Source: JAVBNU01 sp031551265 (GTDB lineage Bacteria > Cyanobacteriota > Vampirovibrionia > Gastranaerophilales > Gastranaerophilaceae). Taken from it: DNA of 19,751 nucleotides. The notes under the pieces were generated by a model. The model worked only from the letters and a program-made list of their open reading frames with translations. It searched no databases and was not told the DNA's origin. A program made the translations under genes and the position numbers. The stretch covers positions 1 through 19,751 of the forward strand of contig JAVBNU010000037.1 of the NCBI GenBank assembly GCA_031551265.1. Reading direction: 5' to 3'. This document shows positions 1-7,423 of this stretch, piece by piece (position 1 is the first letter of the stretch; each line of letters opens with the position of its first letter).

Positions 1-1
1 T

Positions 2-1102
2 GAGAACAATACAAAAGAATTTGAGATGGCGATTTTGAAGCTGCTCAATGTTTTAAACTTTACGAATTCAACGCCTGAGCAGTTAAAAAAGAGAATAGAA
101 AAATTCACCGAGCATAATTATCGACTGATAATGAAACGCAATGAGGTGGTGGAAAAAGCCTATGGGCCGGTTCATAAAGTGAAAGTATCCAAAGATGAAA
201 TTCCGGGTAAAGCTATTTTAGTATCAGGTCACAATCTGCAAGATTTGGAGAATTTATTGAACTCACTTGGGGAAGAAGATATAAAAGTGTACACACACGA
301 TGGGCTGTTAATGGCGCATGCATATGAGAAATTCAGGGCATTTCCTCAGCTTGTCGGGCATTATCAGGTTTATTCACATAGTACTTCTTCTGATTTTGGG
401 AAATTTCCCGGGGCAATTCTAATTACTCGTTCACCGATGGACGAGCTGGATAGTTTTATTCGGGGTAGAGTCTTTACCACAGCGCTGTTTGCCGGTTTAG
501 GTATTGTAAAAATAAGAGACAACGATTTTTCTTCTTTAATTGAGTCAGCAAAAAATGCCGAAGGTTTTACTGAAGAAGTAAAGCACGACACGGTGACTGT
601 AGGTTATATTAGCGAAAATAAAGCCAGAATTATTAGCGAATTAAAACAAAAAATCGAAAGTGGAGAAGTCAAGAGTATTGTTGTAATAAAAATAAATGAT
701 GTTTCAGGGGATTCCAAAAAATATTTCACCGAGTTTATTGACAGGCTGCCTGAAGATGTGTTTGTATTTGCTTCGTTTCAGGTTGAGAGAAAAAATTATG
801 TGTTTATTGACGCACTTCATGATTTCCCGATTTTTTATGAATTTATTAATGAAGTGAAAGACAGTTTTGATGAAAAGCCATTGCCAGTAAGCATGTTTTT
901 GTCACACTGTAATGTACATACGATTTCTCATATGCTGACGTTGAGGTATTTAGGTATTGAACATATTTATTTGGATAATTGTTCGTATTTTATGATAAAT
1001 CCAACGACTGTGCACACTCTAGAGGAATTTTTCGGGATAAAGAATTTATCTGAGACGATAAAGAAAGATTTATTCGAAATGCCTGAATATTTTTCAGAAT
1101 AA
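2..1102 (+). CDS. Hybrid-cluster protein (Hcp/prismane)-like protein, 5' partial, cluster ligands lost
   Basis: The reading frame is already open at base 2 and the first ATG (26) has no ribosome binding site, so the gene starts upstream of the window and this is its C-terminal two thirds. The order of conserved blocks matches Hcp (hydroxylamine/NO reductase): a helical end with NVLNF, then GKAILVSGHNLQDLE, VYTHDGLLMAHAY, LVGHY, FPGAILIT, RVFTT, YFTEFIDRLPEDVFVF, and LTLRYLGIEHIYL. However, the positions that carry cluster-binding residues in true Hcp are replaced. The Cys after 'ILMTTN' reads ITRSPMDEL, the GGCDG block reads KINDVSGDS, the LACGKYRF block reads ASFQVERKN, the GQCN block is gone, and the late Glu/Lys segment reads SHCNVHT. 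Only two cysteines are present, neither at those places. Fold homology is fairly sure; reductase activity is unlikely. A non-catalytic role is inference. Confidence 0.75.
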   Translation, partial: ENNTKEFEMAILKLLNVLNFTNSTPEQLKKRIEKFTEHNYRLIMKRNEVVEKAYGPVHKVKVSKDEIPGKAILVSGHNLQDLENLLNSLGEEDIKVYTHDGLLMAHAYEKFRAFPQLVGHYQVYSHSTSSDFGKFPGAILITRSPMDELDSFIRGRVFTTALFAGLGIVKIRDNDFSSLIESAKNAEGFTEEVKHDTVTVGYISENKARIISELKQKIESGEVKSIVVIKINDVSGDSKKYFTEFIDRLPEDVFVFASFQVERKNYVFIDALHDFPIFYEFINEVKDSFDEKPLPVSMFLSHCNVHTISHMLTLRYLGIEHIYLDNCSYFMINPTTVHTLEEFFGIKNLSETIKKDLFEMPEYFSE

Positions 1103-1104
1103 TA

Positions 1105-1330
1105 GGGTACTCGGGATGCACCTACATTACTATGCATAATATTGATAAGATTTATTTGAAACAGAATTTTAGATAGAATGTTTTTTGCCGTTCTTTGGGT
1201 TTAAGAATGACACGTTAAAGTAGGGTGTGCACAGCGCACCGTCATTAAGGCAAAATCTCAGGATATGTGGTGCGGGACACACCTGCTTTACTATACACTA
1301 TCGGTGCGTGAGACGCACCCTACAATTTAC
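1105..1330. repeat. Nest of short REP-like palindromes
   Basis: Several short imperfect palindromes lie head to tail: GGGTGTGCACAGCGCACC (1223-1240), GTGCGGGACACACCT (about 1269-1283) and GGTGCGTGAGACGCACCCTAC (1303-1323). The last recurs as GGTGTGTGAGACGCACCC at 13049-13066. The trailing CACCCTACAATT is shared with the palindrome at 12805-12829. This is the look of dispersed REP-type elements. No gene is seen between 1103 and 1345. Confidence 0.65.
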
Positions 1331-1345
1331 ACCCTGTACATTACG

Positions 1346-1540
1346 TTAGGTATTTTCTTGAAATTTTATAAATTCCACGGCCAATTGATCAATATTTTCA
1401 TCTAAACATTCAATTAAAGCATAGATGTTACTGAGTTCTTCAGTTTCTGTAGAATAATTTTTGCAGTATTGAGTTAATACAGTGCTTATGCCGCATATTT
1501 TATTTATCATAGATTCCATTTTCATATTTTTTTCGTTCAT
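1346..1540 (-). CDS. Small helical protein of unknown function
   Basis: This encodes 64 residues, with an ATG at 1540 preceded by AAGG about ten bases upstream. I do not recognise the family. The sequence is predicted to be almost wholly helical, acidic towards the C-terminus (ETEELSN, CLDEN) and contains three cysteines. It has no signal peptide or membrane segment. It resembles the small minus-strand protein at 3217-3399 in length, charge and heptad-like spacing of Ile/Leu, and the two flank pepT. The repeat nest lies directly after its stop. It may be a small adaptor or regulatory protein, but nothing in the sequence shows that. Confidence 0.5.
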   Translation of the reverse strand: MNEKNMKMESMINKICGISTVLTQYCKNYSTETEELSNIYALIECLDENIDQLAVEFIKFQENT

Positions 1541-1617
1541 AAATTACAAACCTTAAAATTATTTAATTTGTATCATCTTTAGTTTAACACTATAATAAAG
1601 TTATTATTCATGCTTAA

Positions 1618-1737
1618 AACCTGAATATTAGCAAAATAAACTAAAAATTTTCTGCGTGAAAATATAAAAGTATTGATACGCTTTTACAGATTGCAGAGGC
1701 TTTAGAGGTTGAGCCATATAGATTTTTTATCGAGTAA
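1618..1737 (+). pseudogene. Remnant of an XRE-family HTH regulator
   Basis: One reading frame gives ISKIN, stop (1642-1644), KFSA, stop (1657-1659), then KYKSIDTLLQIAEALEVEPY followed by RFFIE and a TAA at 1735-1737. This is the typical end of an XRE helix-turn-helix domain (xISxIExGkxxPSIDTLLxIAxALxVxxxxFF). Two in-frame stops and no start mean that only a decayed 3' end is left. A short palindrome, CAAAACTT-A-AAGTTTTG (about 1751-1767), follows and may be its old terminator or operator. Confidence 0.6.
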
Positions 1738-1834
1738 TAATGTAGCATTACAAAACTTAAAGTTTTGATGATTTATAGCAACTTTTTTTATTTACGGTTT
1801 TTTAAGCATGCAATAGTAAAAGAAGAGTAATAGC

Positions 1835-3169
1835 ATGCAAATATCAAGTTTAAATGCAATAAATACAAATAGAATGTCTTTTAAGGGCACAGGTATTCAA
1901 TCCTATATTAATGGTCAGAGAATGATGGATACGTTTGTCAGGCTTGCCAAGGTAGATACGGGCTCAAATGAAAAACTTGCCGGAAACCAATGTCCGAGCA
2001 CGGAGTCACAGGTGGTATTGGCTAACATGCTGGCTGAAGAATTGAGAGAAATAGGTTTGACAGAAGTTGGATTTGATAGTTATGGGATATTAACTGCCAC
2101 AATGAATAGTAATTTAAGTCAGGAAAACTCGCCTGTAGTAGGACTTATAGCGCATTTAGATACATGCAGCGATGTTCCAACGGGTCCTGTTAATCCTAAA
2201 ATTCATGAGTACAAAGGCGGCGATATTAAATTAAGTGGTGAAACAACGATTTTTGCGGAAGATTTGGCGCCGTATGTAAATAAAACGATTATTACGTCAG
2301 ATGGAACAACTCTCTTGGGTGCTGATGATAAGGCTGGGATTGCTGAAATATTAGAAGCATTAAGAGTGTTATGTGAGCATCCGGAGCTGAAGCATCCGAC
2401 GATTAAAATTGCATTTACGCCTGATGAAGAAATTGGATGTGGTGTTGACAATTTTGATATAAAAAAATTCGGTGCTGACGTAGCATATACCGTTGATGGC
2501 GATAAAGTTGACGAATTAAATATTGAGACTTTCAACGCTTTTAATCCTAAAATCACAATTAAGGGTATAAATGTGCATCCGGGCGATGCCTACGGCAAAA
2601 TGGTCAGCGCAATAGATTTAGCAAATGAATTTATGAGTATGTTGCCTAAAAATGAGACACCTGCTACAACAAAAGATTATCAGGGATATTATCATGTCAA
2701 TGAAATTAAGGGCAACGTTGAAGAAACACAGATTAATATGTTAGTGAGGGATTTTGAGTTTGATAATGCTGTTGAACGTGTAGAATTTTTAGAAAACATT
2801 GCCAAAAAATTAAATAAAAAATATCCTAAATGCAGTGTTGAAATTAATCCAAATCCTCGTTATCGTAATATGAAGGAAAAGTTGATGGATTTGCCTGAGG
2901 TAATTGAGTTTGCCAAAGAAGGTATTAGAAAGTCCGGGTTAGTGCCGAGTCTAAGACCTGTCAGAGGCGGCACTGACGGTTCGAGATTATCGTTAAGCAA
3001 CCTGCCCACACCGAATCTTGGTACGGGTGGAGTGAATTTTCATTCAAAACAAGAGTTTGTCGCGCATGAAGATATGATAAAAAGTACGGAAAATATAATA
3101 AATATCCTCACGACCTGGGCTGAGAATGCCAAAGAAGTCATGCCAAAAATATTGCAGCGTCGGGAATAG
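1835..3169 (+). CDS. pepT: Peptidase T (M20B tripeptidase)
   Basis: This is a cytosolic zinc aminopeptidase that removes the N-terminal residue from tripeptides. All M20 metal and catalytic blocks are present: IAHLDT (His107, Asp109), GADDKAG (Asp164), DEEIG (Glu198/Glu199), VDGD (Asp221), and the C-terminal GGTDGSRLS and NLGTGGVNFHSKQEF blocks, the latter with the last zinc-binding His. The CPSTE block (53-57) and the KGGD block are also typical of PepT. At 444 residues it is about 30 longer than most family members. The surplus is an N-terminal leader, MQISSLNAINTNRMSFKG, before the usual start of the domain (MMDTFVRLAKVDTGS). The ATG at 1835 follows a weak AGAAGAG. It stands alone: an HTH remnant lies upstream and a minus-strand gene downstream. 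Confidence 0.93.
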   Translation: MQISSLNAINTNRMSFKGTGIQSYINGQRMMDTFVRLAKVDTGSNEKLAGNQCPSTESQVVLANMLAEELREIGLTEVGFDSYGILTATMNSNLSQENSPVVGLIAHLDTCSDVPTGPVNPKIHEYKGGDIKLSGETTIFAEDLAPYVNKTIITSDGTTLLGADDKAGIAEILEALRVLCEHPELKHPTIKIAFTPDEEIGCGVDNFDIKKFGADVAYTVDGDKVDELNIETFNAFNPKITIKGINVHPGDAYGKMVSAIDLANEFMSMLPKNETPATTKDYQGYYHVNEIKGNVEETQINMLVRDFEFDNAVERVEFLENIAKKLNKKYPKCSVEINPNPRYRNMKEKLMDLPEVIEFAKEGIRKSGLVPSLRPVRGGTDGSRLSLSNLPTPNLGTGGVNFHSKQEFVAHEDMIKSTENIINILTTWAENAKEVMPKILQRRE

Positions 3170-3216
3170 TTGAAGGACAATTCATAGAAGCTTGGTGGGC
3201 AGAAACCCCAACCTAT

Positions 3217-3399
3217 CTATTTTTTAATAATATCAAAGATTTTTAACAATTTACTTTGTATAATATCAAGAATTTCAGCCATGCCGGCATGATGCTCTGA
3301 AGCGTGCTCCAGTAAAATGTCGATTAAATTTTCCACAATACTCAACTCGCACTCTATATCAAAAAATTTTTCATTAATATTATTTATTTTATTTCGCAT
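3217..3399 (-). CDS. Small acidic helical protein of unknown function
   Basis: This encodes 60 residues; the ATG at 3399 is preceded by AGGGAC six bases upstream, so the start is convincing. The protein is predicted to form two amphipathic helices (IECELSIVENLIDILLEH, then MAEILDIIQSKLLKIFDIIKK), joined by a short His-rich turn (ASEHHAG). There are no membrane segments. I do not recognise the family. Layout and length are like the protein at 1346-1540. It is divergent from the small HTH-like gene at 3514, with a 114-base promoter region between them that holds an inverted repeat, so the two could share control. Confidence 0.55.
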   Translation of the reverse strand: MRNKINNINEKFFDIECELSIVENLIDILLEHASEHHAGMAEILDIIQSKLLKIFDIIKK

Positions 3400-3441
3400 T
3401 TTTGTCCCTATGAAAGTATACGTAGAAAAAATTAGTTCTGC

Positions 3442-3482
3442 ATCTAAGTTAATAATTAGATAATACGATATATAACTTAGAT
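3442..3482. promoter_or_regulatory. Operator-like inverted repeat between divergent genes
   Basis: ATCTAAGTTA (3442-3451) and its exact reverse complement TAACTTAGAT (3473-3482) are separated by 21 AT-rich bases. They sit between the start codons of the minus-strand gene (3399) and the HTH-like gene (3514). The centre-to-centre spacing is about three helical turns, as for a dimeric repressor. The binding protein is not known; the HTH-like neighbour is the obvious candidate. Confidence 0.45.
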
Positions 3483-3513
3483 TGTCAACGATTAAATAAG
3501 CTATGATATTCTT

Positions 3514-3747
3514 ATGAATATTGAGTATAAAGTAGAAAAAGATAAAATCAGACCACTAATTAAATCTCTTGCGACCATGGAAGAGATTACTTTAACAAAA
3601 TTAAAAGTGGAAATTAACCACAAGTATGGTAAAACTGATACACTGGAAAATTTAACAAATAAAATTCGAACCAAAACAATAAGAGTTAGTGAATTATTAG
3701 AAATTCTTGATGTGCTTGGATATGATTTAATCGTGAGAAAAAAATAA
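3514..3747 (+). CDS. Small HTH-like DNA-binding protein (DUF6471-like?)
   Basis: This encodes 77 residues. The middle and end (LTKLKVEINHKYGKTDTLEN, then LTNKIRTKTIRVSELLEIL and DVLGYDLIV) follow the pattern of a compact helix-turn-helix: a helix, a short turn, 'NLxNKIxxxT' recognition helix, then a last helix ending in a hydrophobic strand. This resembles the small DUF6471-type and XRE-related proteins; I cannot decide the exact family. No Shine-Dalgarno is visible before the ATG, and a TATGAT hexamer at 3502-3507 sits so close that the transcript could be leaderless. An inverted repeat lies just upstream, which would suit autoregulation. Confidence 0.65.
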   Translation: MNIEYKVEKDKIRPLIKSLATMEEITLTKLKVEINHKYGKTDTLENLTNKIRTKTIRVSELLEILDVLGYDLIVRKK

Positions 3748-3887
3748 TAAAATAAGGGTGCAAAAAACTTAGTCTGTTTGTTCGGCACAGTCTCAGCATT
3801 ATCCTTTTGGCGAGCAATAGCCTATTACTTTTTTATTGAATAGAGTTGTGCTATAACTAGTAAAGAAGTTTTATAGGAGTAATTGGT

Positions 3888-4529
3888 ATGAAGAAGATTT
3901 TGGCGTTATTTTGTGCGATGTTGTGTTGGGTTTGTACTCAAGCGCATGCCTTTATTTATGATATGGAAGGAATATACGACAAAAATCAGGTTGTGTATTT
4001 CACAAAATCTAAGCGCTGGGCGACCGGTGGCATGGCGCCTGACAGGATTGTTTTGACGAAAAAAACTTCTTCGGGTTCGGGTAGTTATTCGATGTATTAT
4101 AACAGCAAAGGCAAACTTCAAACGATGTTGGGGTCTAATTTTGAGTATATAAAGGATGGGCGTCTGATTGCGGTGCATAATGCTGATTTAAAATTTTATG
4201 AAGTTGTTTACAGCAAAGGAAAATTCATAGAAAGATTATTGAGTACACCTGAGGTAAGGGAGTTGTTCCCCGGTGTTCAAATAATTAAAGTTTCGGAGTT
4301 CAAAGACGGTAAGGTCAAAGTTAAGAAAAGTTCCAAAGACAAAAAGGCCATATTAATCTTGAATGATACGCCTATAACGTATTATAAATACACGTTCACC
4401 GGCTCGGGTATTGAGACATGTGACATTGCAGGTTTGGTTGAAGTGTCGAAATTCGGTAAAATCAAATTTTCGCATTATGGTGAGAACAGCAAAGCTTATC
4501 CTTCTTGGATAATTAATGTCGTGAGATAA
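3888..4529 (+). CDS. Secreted protein of unknown function
   Basis: This encodes 213 residues. The start is clear: TAGGAG lies about nine bases before the ATG. The first 21 residues form a classic Sec signal peptide (MKK, a hydrophobic core LALFCAMLCWVC, then a cleavage site after AHA). The mature part is rich in beta-forming stretches, Lys and Tyr (for example SGSYSMYYNSKGK), with a lone Cys near the end, and no recognised motif. A periplasmic or extracellular place follows from the signal peptide; the function is not known. It is a single gene closed by a bidirectional terminator shared with dapL. Confidence 0.75.
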   Translation: MKKILALFCAMLCWVCTQAHAFIYDMEGIYDKNQVVYFTKSKRWATGGMAPDRIVLTKKTSSGSGSYSMYYNSKGKLQTMLGSNFEYIKDGRLIAVHNADLKFYEVVYSKGKFIERLLSTPEVRELFPGVQIIKVSEFKDGKVKVKKSSKDKKAILILNDTPITYYKYTFTGSGIETCDIAGLVEVSKFGKIKFSHYGENSKAYPSWIINVVR

Positions 4530-4539
4530 TTAATTTTAT

Positions 4540-4580
4540 CTGGATTGCCACGCTCCTTTCAGTCGCTCGCAATGACACTG
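4540..4580. repeat. REP-like element, GATTGCCACG...CGCAATGACA family
   Basis: CTGGATTGCCACG and CTCGCAATGACAC flank a short variable centre. The same arms recur at 13002-13042, and a diverged copy lies at 15820-15850. The ends are an imperfect inverted repeat (ATTGCCA / AATGACA-like), typical of dispersed palindromic units. Confidence 0.7.
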
Positions 4581-4624
4581 AAAGGCTGAGTTACTTCACA
4601 TATACTTTCATAATGATACGAGTT

Positions 4625-4655
4625 AAAAAAAGCGGGTAAAAAGCCCGCTTTTTTT
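4625..4655. terminator. Bidirectional intrinsic terminator between the secreted protein and dapL
   Basis: Seven A, then GCGGG, a seven-base loop, CCCGC, and seven T (stem 4625-4636 / 4644-4655). The U-tract is good on both strands, and the hairpin lies between the convergent stop codons (4529 plus, 4667 minus). Confidence 0.9.
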
Positions 4656-4666
4656 ATGAATTCATT

Positions 4667-5854
4667 TTAGTTATATCGAATGCCGGCTTGTTGGAGTCGG
4701 TCGAAGGCTTCGTTGAGGCGTTCGTCGGGTTGGACAATTGATAATCTGAAGTAATTATCTGAGTATTTACCGAATGCGATGCCGGGGGTAAACACAACGC
4801 CTGTTTTATCTAAGACCATACGGCAGAATGATTTTGAGTCGTAGCCTTCAGGAACTTTAAGCCAAAAGTACATCGTTGCGTCTATTGGTTTTACGTTCCA
4901 GCCGAGTTCATTGAGGCGTTGTGCTACGAATTTGCTTCTGCGTTCATAGTTTTTGCCGATATGTTCAGCGTTTTCGAAGTTCATTGTTATGGCTTCAATA
5001 GCTGCATCTTGTACGATTGTAGATGTACCGTAGTCGATGTTAGTTTTGATAGCATGAATTGTTTGTATGAATTCTTTTTTGCCGACAACGAAGCCAACGC
5101 GCCAGCCGGCCATGTTGAAAGTTTTTGAGAATGAGTGGAATTCAACTGCTATATCTTTAGCGCCTTCGACTTCGAAAATACTTAGTGGGCGCACTCCGTT
5201 AAAACAAATTTCGGCGTAAGCTAAGTCAGAAATAAGTAGCATATTGTGTTTTGTGCAATATTTAACCATTTTTTCAAGGAATTCTCTGTTTGCCATCGCG
5301 CCTGTGGGATTGTTAGGGTAATTCATGAAGAATAATTTGGCGCGTTCTGCAACTTCTTCCGGGATAGAGTCAAGGTCGATTAGGAAGTTATTTTCTTCGG
5401 TTAATTTTACATGGTAGACTTCGCCGCTTGCAAGCCAAGTGCCGCGTGAAAGAACAGGATAATATGGGTCCGGAACGATATTAATATCGCCGGGATTTGT
5501 GTATGCAAGTGCAATTTGCGCCAGTCCTTCTTTTGCGCCGCTGAGTGTTTGTATTTCGGTATCAGGGTCGATATCGACGTTGTAGCGTCTTTTCATCCAG
5601 TTTGCGATGCTGTTTCTAAATTCTTTTTTACCTTTGAAGCAAGGATAGCCGTGGCTTGAAGGTTGTTGGATAGATTTAATGGCCGCTTCAACGACTGCCG
5701 CAGGTGTTGCGCCATCCGGGTTGCCTATGCCTAAGTCGATTAAATCAATGCCTTTTGCTCGTGCTTCGTCTTTCCATTCGTCCAGTTCTGCAAATATGTA
5801 TTTCGGCAGATTTAATACTTTATCTGATGGCTTGATGTCGACTTTTGTACCCAT
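4667..5854 (-). CDS. dapL: LL-diaminopimelate aminotransferase-type class I/II aminotransferase
   Basis: This 395-residue PLP enzyme has fold type I. Landmarks are LIDLGIGNPDGATP (substrate arm), NYPNNPTG (179-185), SDLAYAE (Asp210, Tyr213, cofactor contacts) and HSFSKTFNMAGWRVGF with Lys244 as the Schiff-base lysine. The best match is the DapL group, which transfers an amino group from glutamate to tetrahydrodipicolinate to make LL-diaminopimelate for lysine and peptidoglycan. Cyanobacterial relatives use this route. A related alanine or aspartate aminotransferase cannot be excluded from sequence alone. AGGAG lies eight bases before the ATG, and a TATAAT on the minus strand (5879-5884) sits in the 41-base gap from the upstream glycosyltransferase gene, so it may have its own promoter while also being reachable by read-through. 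Confidence 0.85.
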   Translation of the reverse strand: MGTKVDIKPSDKVLNLPKYIFAELDEWKDEARAKGIDLIDLGIGNPDGATPAAVVEAAIKSIQQPSSHGYPCFKGKKEFRNSIANWMKRRYNVDIDPDTEIQTLSGAKEGLAQIALAYTNPGDINIVPDPYYPVLSRGTWLASGEVYHVKLTEENNFLIDLDSIPEEVAERAKLFFMNYPNNPTGAMANREFLEKMVKYCTKHNMLLISDLAYAEICFNGVRPLSIFEVEGAKDIAVEFHSFSKTFNMAGWRVGFVVGKKEFIQTIHAIKTNIDYGTSTIVQDAAIEAITMNFENAEHIGKNYERRSKFVAQRLNELGWNVKPIDATMYFWLKVPEGYDSKSFCRMVLDKTGVVFTPGIAFGKYSDNYFRLSIVQPDERLNEAFDRLQQAGIRYN

Positions 5855-5895
5855 TTTGTTTCTCCTTCAATTATTTTCATTATACTATTTTAATT

Positions 5896-6870
5896 CTACT
5901 TTTGCTCAACTATACTAAGGATTGTTCTCGCTCGGTCGATAAATGTGTGTTTAGCAACAACCTTGTGGTAGCCTATAAATCCAATTTTTTGTGCAATATC
6001 AGTATGTTTCAGATAAAAATCAATTTTATCAATTAGTTCGGTTTCGTCTTTGTATGTTTCTAAGTCTTTTGATATTTCAAAATGTTTATCGATATCGCTC
6101 ACGTAGTCTGTAAGTAAGAATGCGCTGCTGCCAAGAACTTCAAAGACACGGTAATTTAAGTTATTTTCGCCATAGGCTGTGATATTAATGTTTATTTTGC
6201 TTGAGCTATAGACTTTTGCGCGTTCATGTTCAGTTTTTACGGAGCCTTTATAGCATTTTTGGAATATTTCTGCTTCCATTTCGGTGAGTAATTCTTTTCT
6301 AATCATTTCGTCGGTGCCGATTTTGAAATGTTTTTCGTCTGAAAAAATGCTTAGTTTAGTACCGTATAATTTTACAAGAGTTGAGAGTATTTTTTGTCTT
6401 TTGTCTCCTGTTGGGCGACCTACGAAGGAGAGGGTGTATTTGTAGTCTTCAAAAGATATATTGTAGAGTCTTTTATCAAAGGCAAGCGGGAGGTAGCAGC
6501 ATTTTTCAAAATCTTTTAAGTACGTGCTATCCCAGACGAAAACGAAGGGGTTAATATCTTTAAGTTTTTTGTAATAGTCGGTATTTCCATTGTTTGCGAC
6601 CTCTGAATACGGGTCATCCGCAAAGCAGTGCGCCAGTCTGACATGGGGCATTTTTTTAAAAATGAATTCTGTGAGTTTTGTATCCATAAGGTATCCGTAG
6701 CCATAGCTGAGAATTGTGCTAATTTCGAGTCTTATGAGTTCATCAGCATCAATTTCGCTCAGGTCTTTTTCGATAGTCAGGTAGCCGCATGCTTTGACCG
6801 CGTCTGACAGGCCTTTCATGAGGGTCTTGCCCAGTTTGTTTTCGGGTAATATTACTAAAAATTTCGTCAT
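5896..6870 (-). CDS. CgeB-type glycosyltransferase
   Basis: This encodes 324 residues. The first third has a Rossmann-like start (TKFLVILPENKLGKTLMKGL) and the 'SYGYGY...RLAHCFADDPYS' region seen in CgeB/DUF3880 proteins. The last third is a clear Glyco_trans_1_2 domain: YSSSKININITAYG, NYRVFEVLGSSAFLLTDYVS, then DLETYKDETELIDKIDFYL and a closing His-Thr/Arg segment (KHTFIDRAR). The Glu in RVFEVLGS is the usual sugar-nucleotide contact. The family adds sugars to surface glycans or proteins; the acceptor cannot be told. There is no signal peptide. AGGA lies ten bases before the ATG at 6870. The rpsP terminator just upstream separates it from rpsP; it is followed by dapL on the same strand. Confidence 0.85.
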   Translation of the reverse strand: MTKFLVILPENKLGKTLMKGLSDAVKACGYLTIEKDLSEIDADELIRLEISTILSYGYGYLMDTKLTEFIFKKMPHVRLAHCFADDPYSEVANNGNTDYYKKLKDINPFVFVWDSTYLKDFEKCCYLPLAFDKRLYNISFEDYKYTLSFVGRPTGDKRQKILSTLVKLYGTKLSIFSDEKHFKIGTDEMIRKELLTEMEAEIFQKCYKGSVKTEHERAKVYSSSKININITAYGENNLNYRVFEVLGSSAFLLTDYVSDIDKHFEISKDLETYKDETELIDKIDFYLKHTDIAQKIGFIGYHKVVAKHTFIDRARTILSIVEQK

Positions 6871-6893
6871 ACTTTTTTATCCTGTTAAATTAA

Positions 6894-6926
6894 ACAAAAA
6901 AACCGCCTATATTATAATAAGCGGTT
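6894..6926 (-). terminator. Intrinsic terminator after rpsP
   Basis: AACCGC and GCGGTT (6901-6906 / 6921-6926) form the stem around an AT-rich centre. On the minus strand it is followed by a run of seven T. It lies 27 bases beyond the rpsP stop. Confidence 0.85.
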
Positions 6927-6952
6927 AAATAAGTGTTCTTTCCCTTGTAAAC

Positions 6953-7423
6953 TTATTCAGTGGCAGCTGTTTCAGCTTCTGCTGTGACTGCCTCGACCGC
7001 TTCATCGGCAGGGGCGGCGGCTTCCGCCGCGGGTTCCGCGGCAGCGGTTTCAGCTGCAGGTTCAGCAGGTTTATTTTTAGCTTCTTCGGCTGCTTTTTTA
7101 GCTTCTTCAGCTTTAGCTTTTTCTGCTTCTAATTTTGCTTTAGCTTTTTTCGAAAGTTTAACTTCATCTTTTACTTTGTATATGAGTTTGCCTTCGTCAT
7201 CGCAATTTTTGATTAAATATTGAACAGTTTCAGTAGCTTGAGCGCCTTTTTGAATCCAGTCAAGTGCTAAAGCTTTATTTAATTTCATTTCTTTTGTTTT
7301 AGGGTTGTAGTGACCGAGTTCAGCGATAGGTGCACCTTCTCTTTTTGCGGCAGAGTTGATAACAACTATTCTATATATCGGGTTTTTCTTATATCCCAGT
7401 CTTTTAAGTCTGATTTTTACCAT
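6953..7423 (-). CDS. rpsP: 30S ribosomal protein S16 with long Ala/Glu/Lys-rich tail
   Basis: The N-terminal 80 residues are textbook S16 (MVKIRLKRLGYKKNPIYRIV, then REGAPIAELGHYNP, ALDWIQKGAQATETV), a small-subunit protein needed for 30S assembly. S16 is usually 80-90 residues; this one has 156. The surplus starts near residue 88 with a Lys/Glu/Ala-rich stretch that should form a charged helix, and ends in an acidic Ala/Glu/Pro-rich, probably disordered tail. AGGAG lies eleven bases before the ATG. The usual partners (ffh, rimM, trmD) are not next to it: the terminator follows at once, so it is transcribed alone. Its promoter should lie in 7424-7650. Confidence 0.95.
   Translation of the reverse strand: MVKIRLKRLGYKKNPIYRIVVINSAAKREGAPIAELGHYNPKTKEMKLNKALALDWIQKGAQATETVQYLIKNCDDEGKLIYKVKDEVKLSKKAKAKLEAEKAKAEEAKKAAEEAKNKPAEPAAETAAAEPAAEAAAPADEAVEAVTAEAETAATE

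Noticed and set aside
6960..7223. A plus-strand Ala/Ser-rich frame opposite rpsP
   Set aside because: It is the antisense of the Ala/Glu-rich S16 tail; low complexity keeps the frame open by chance.
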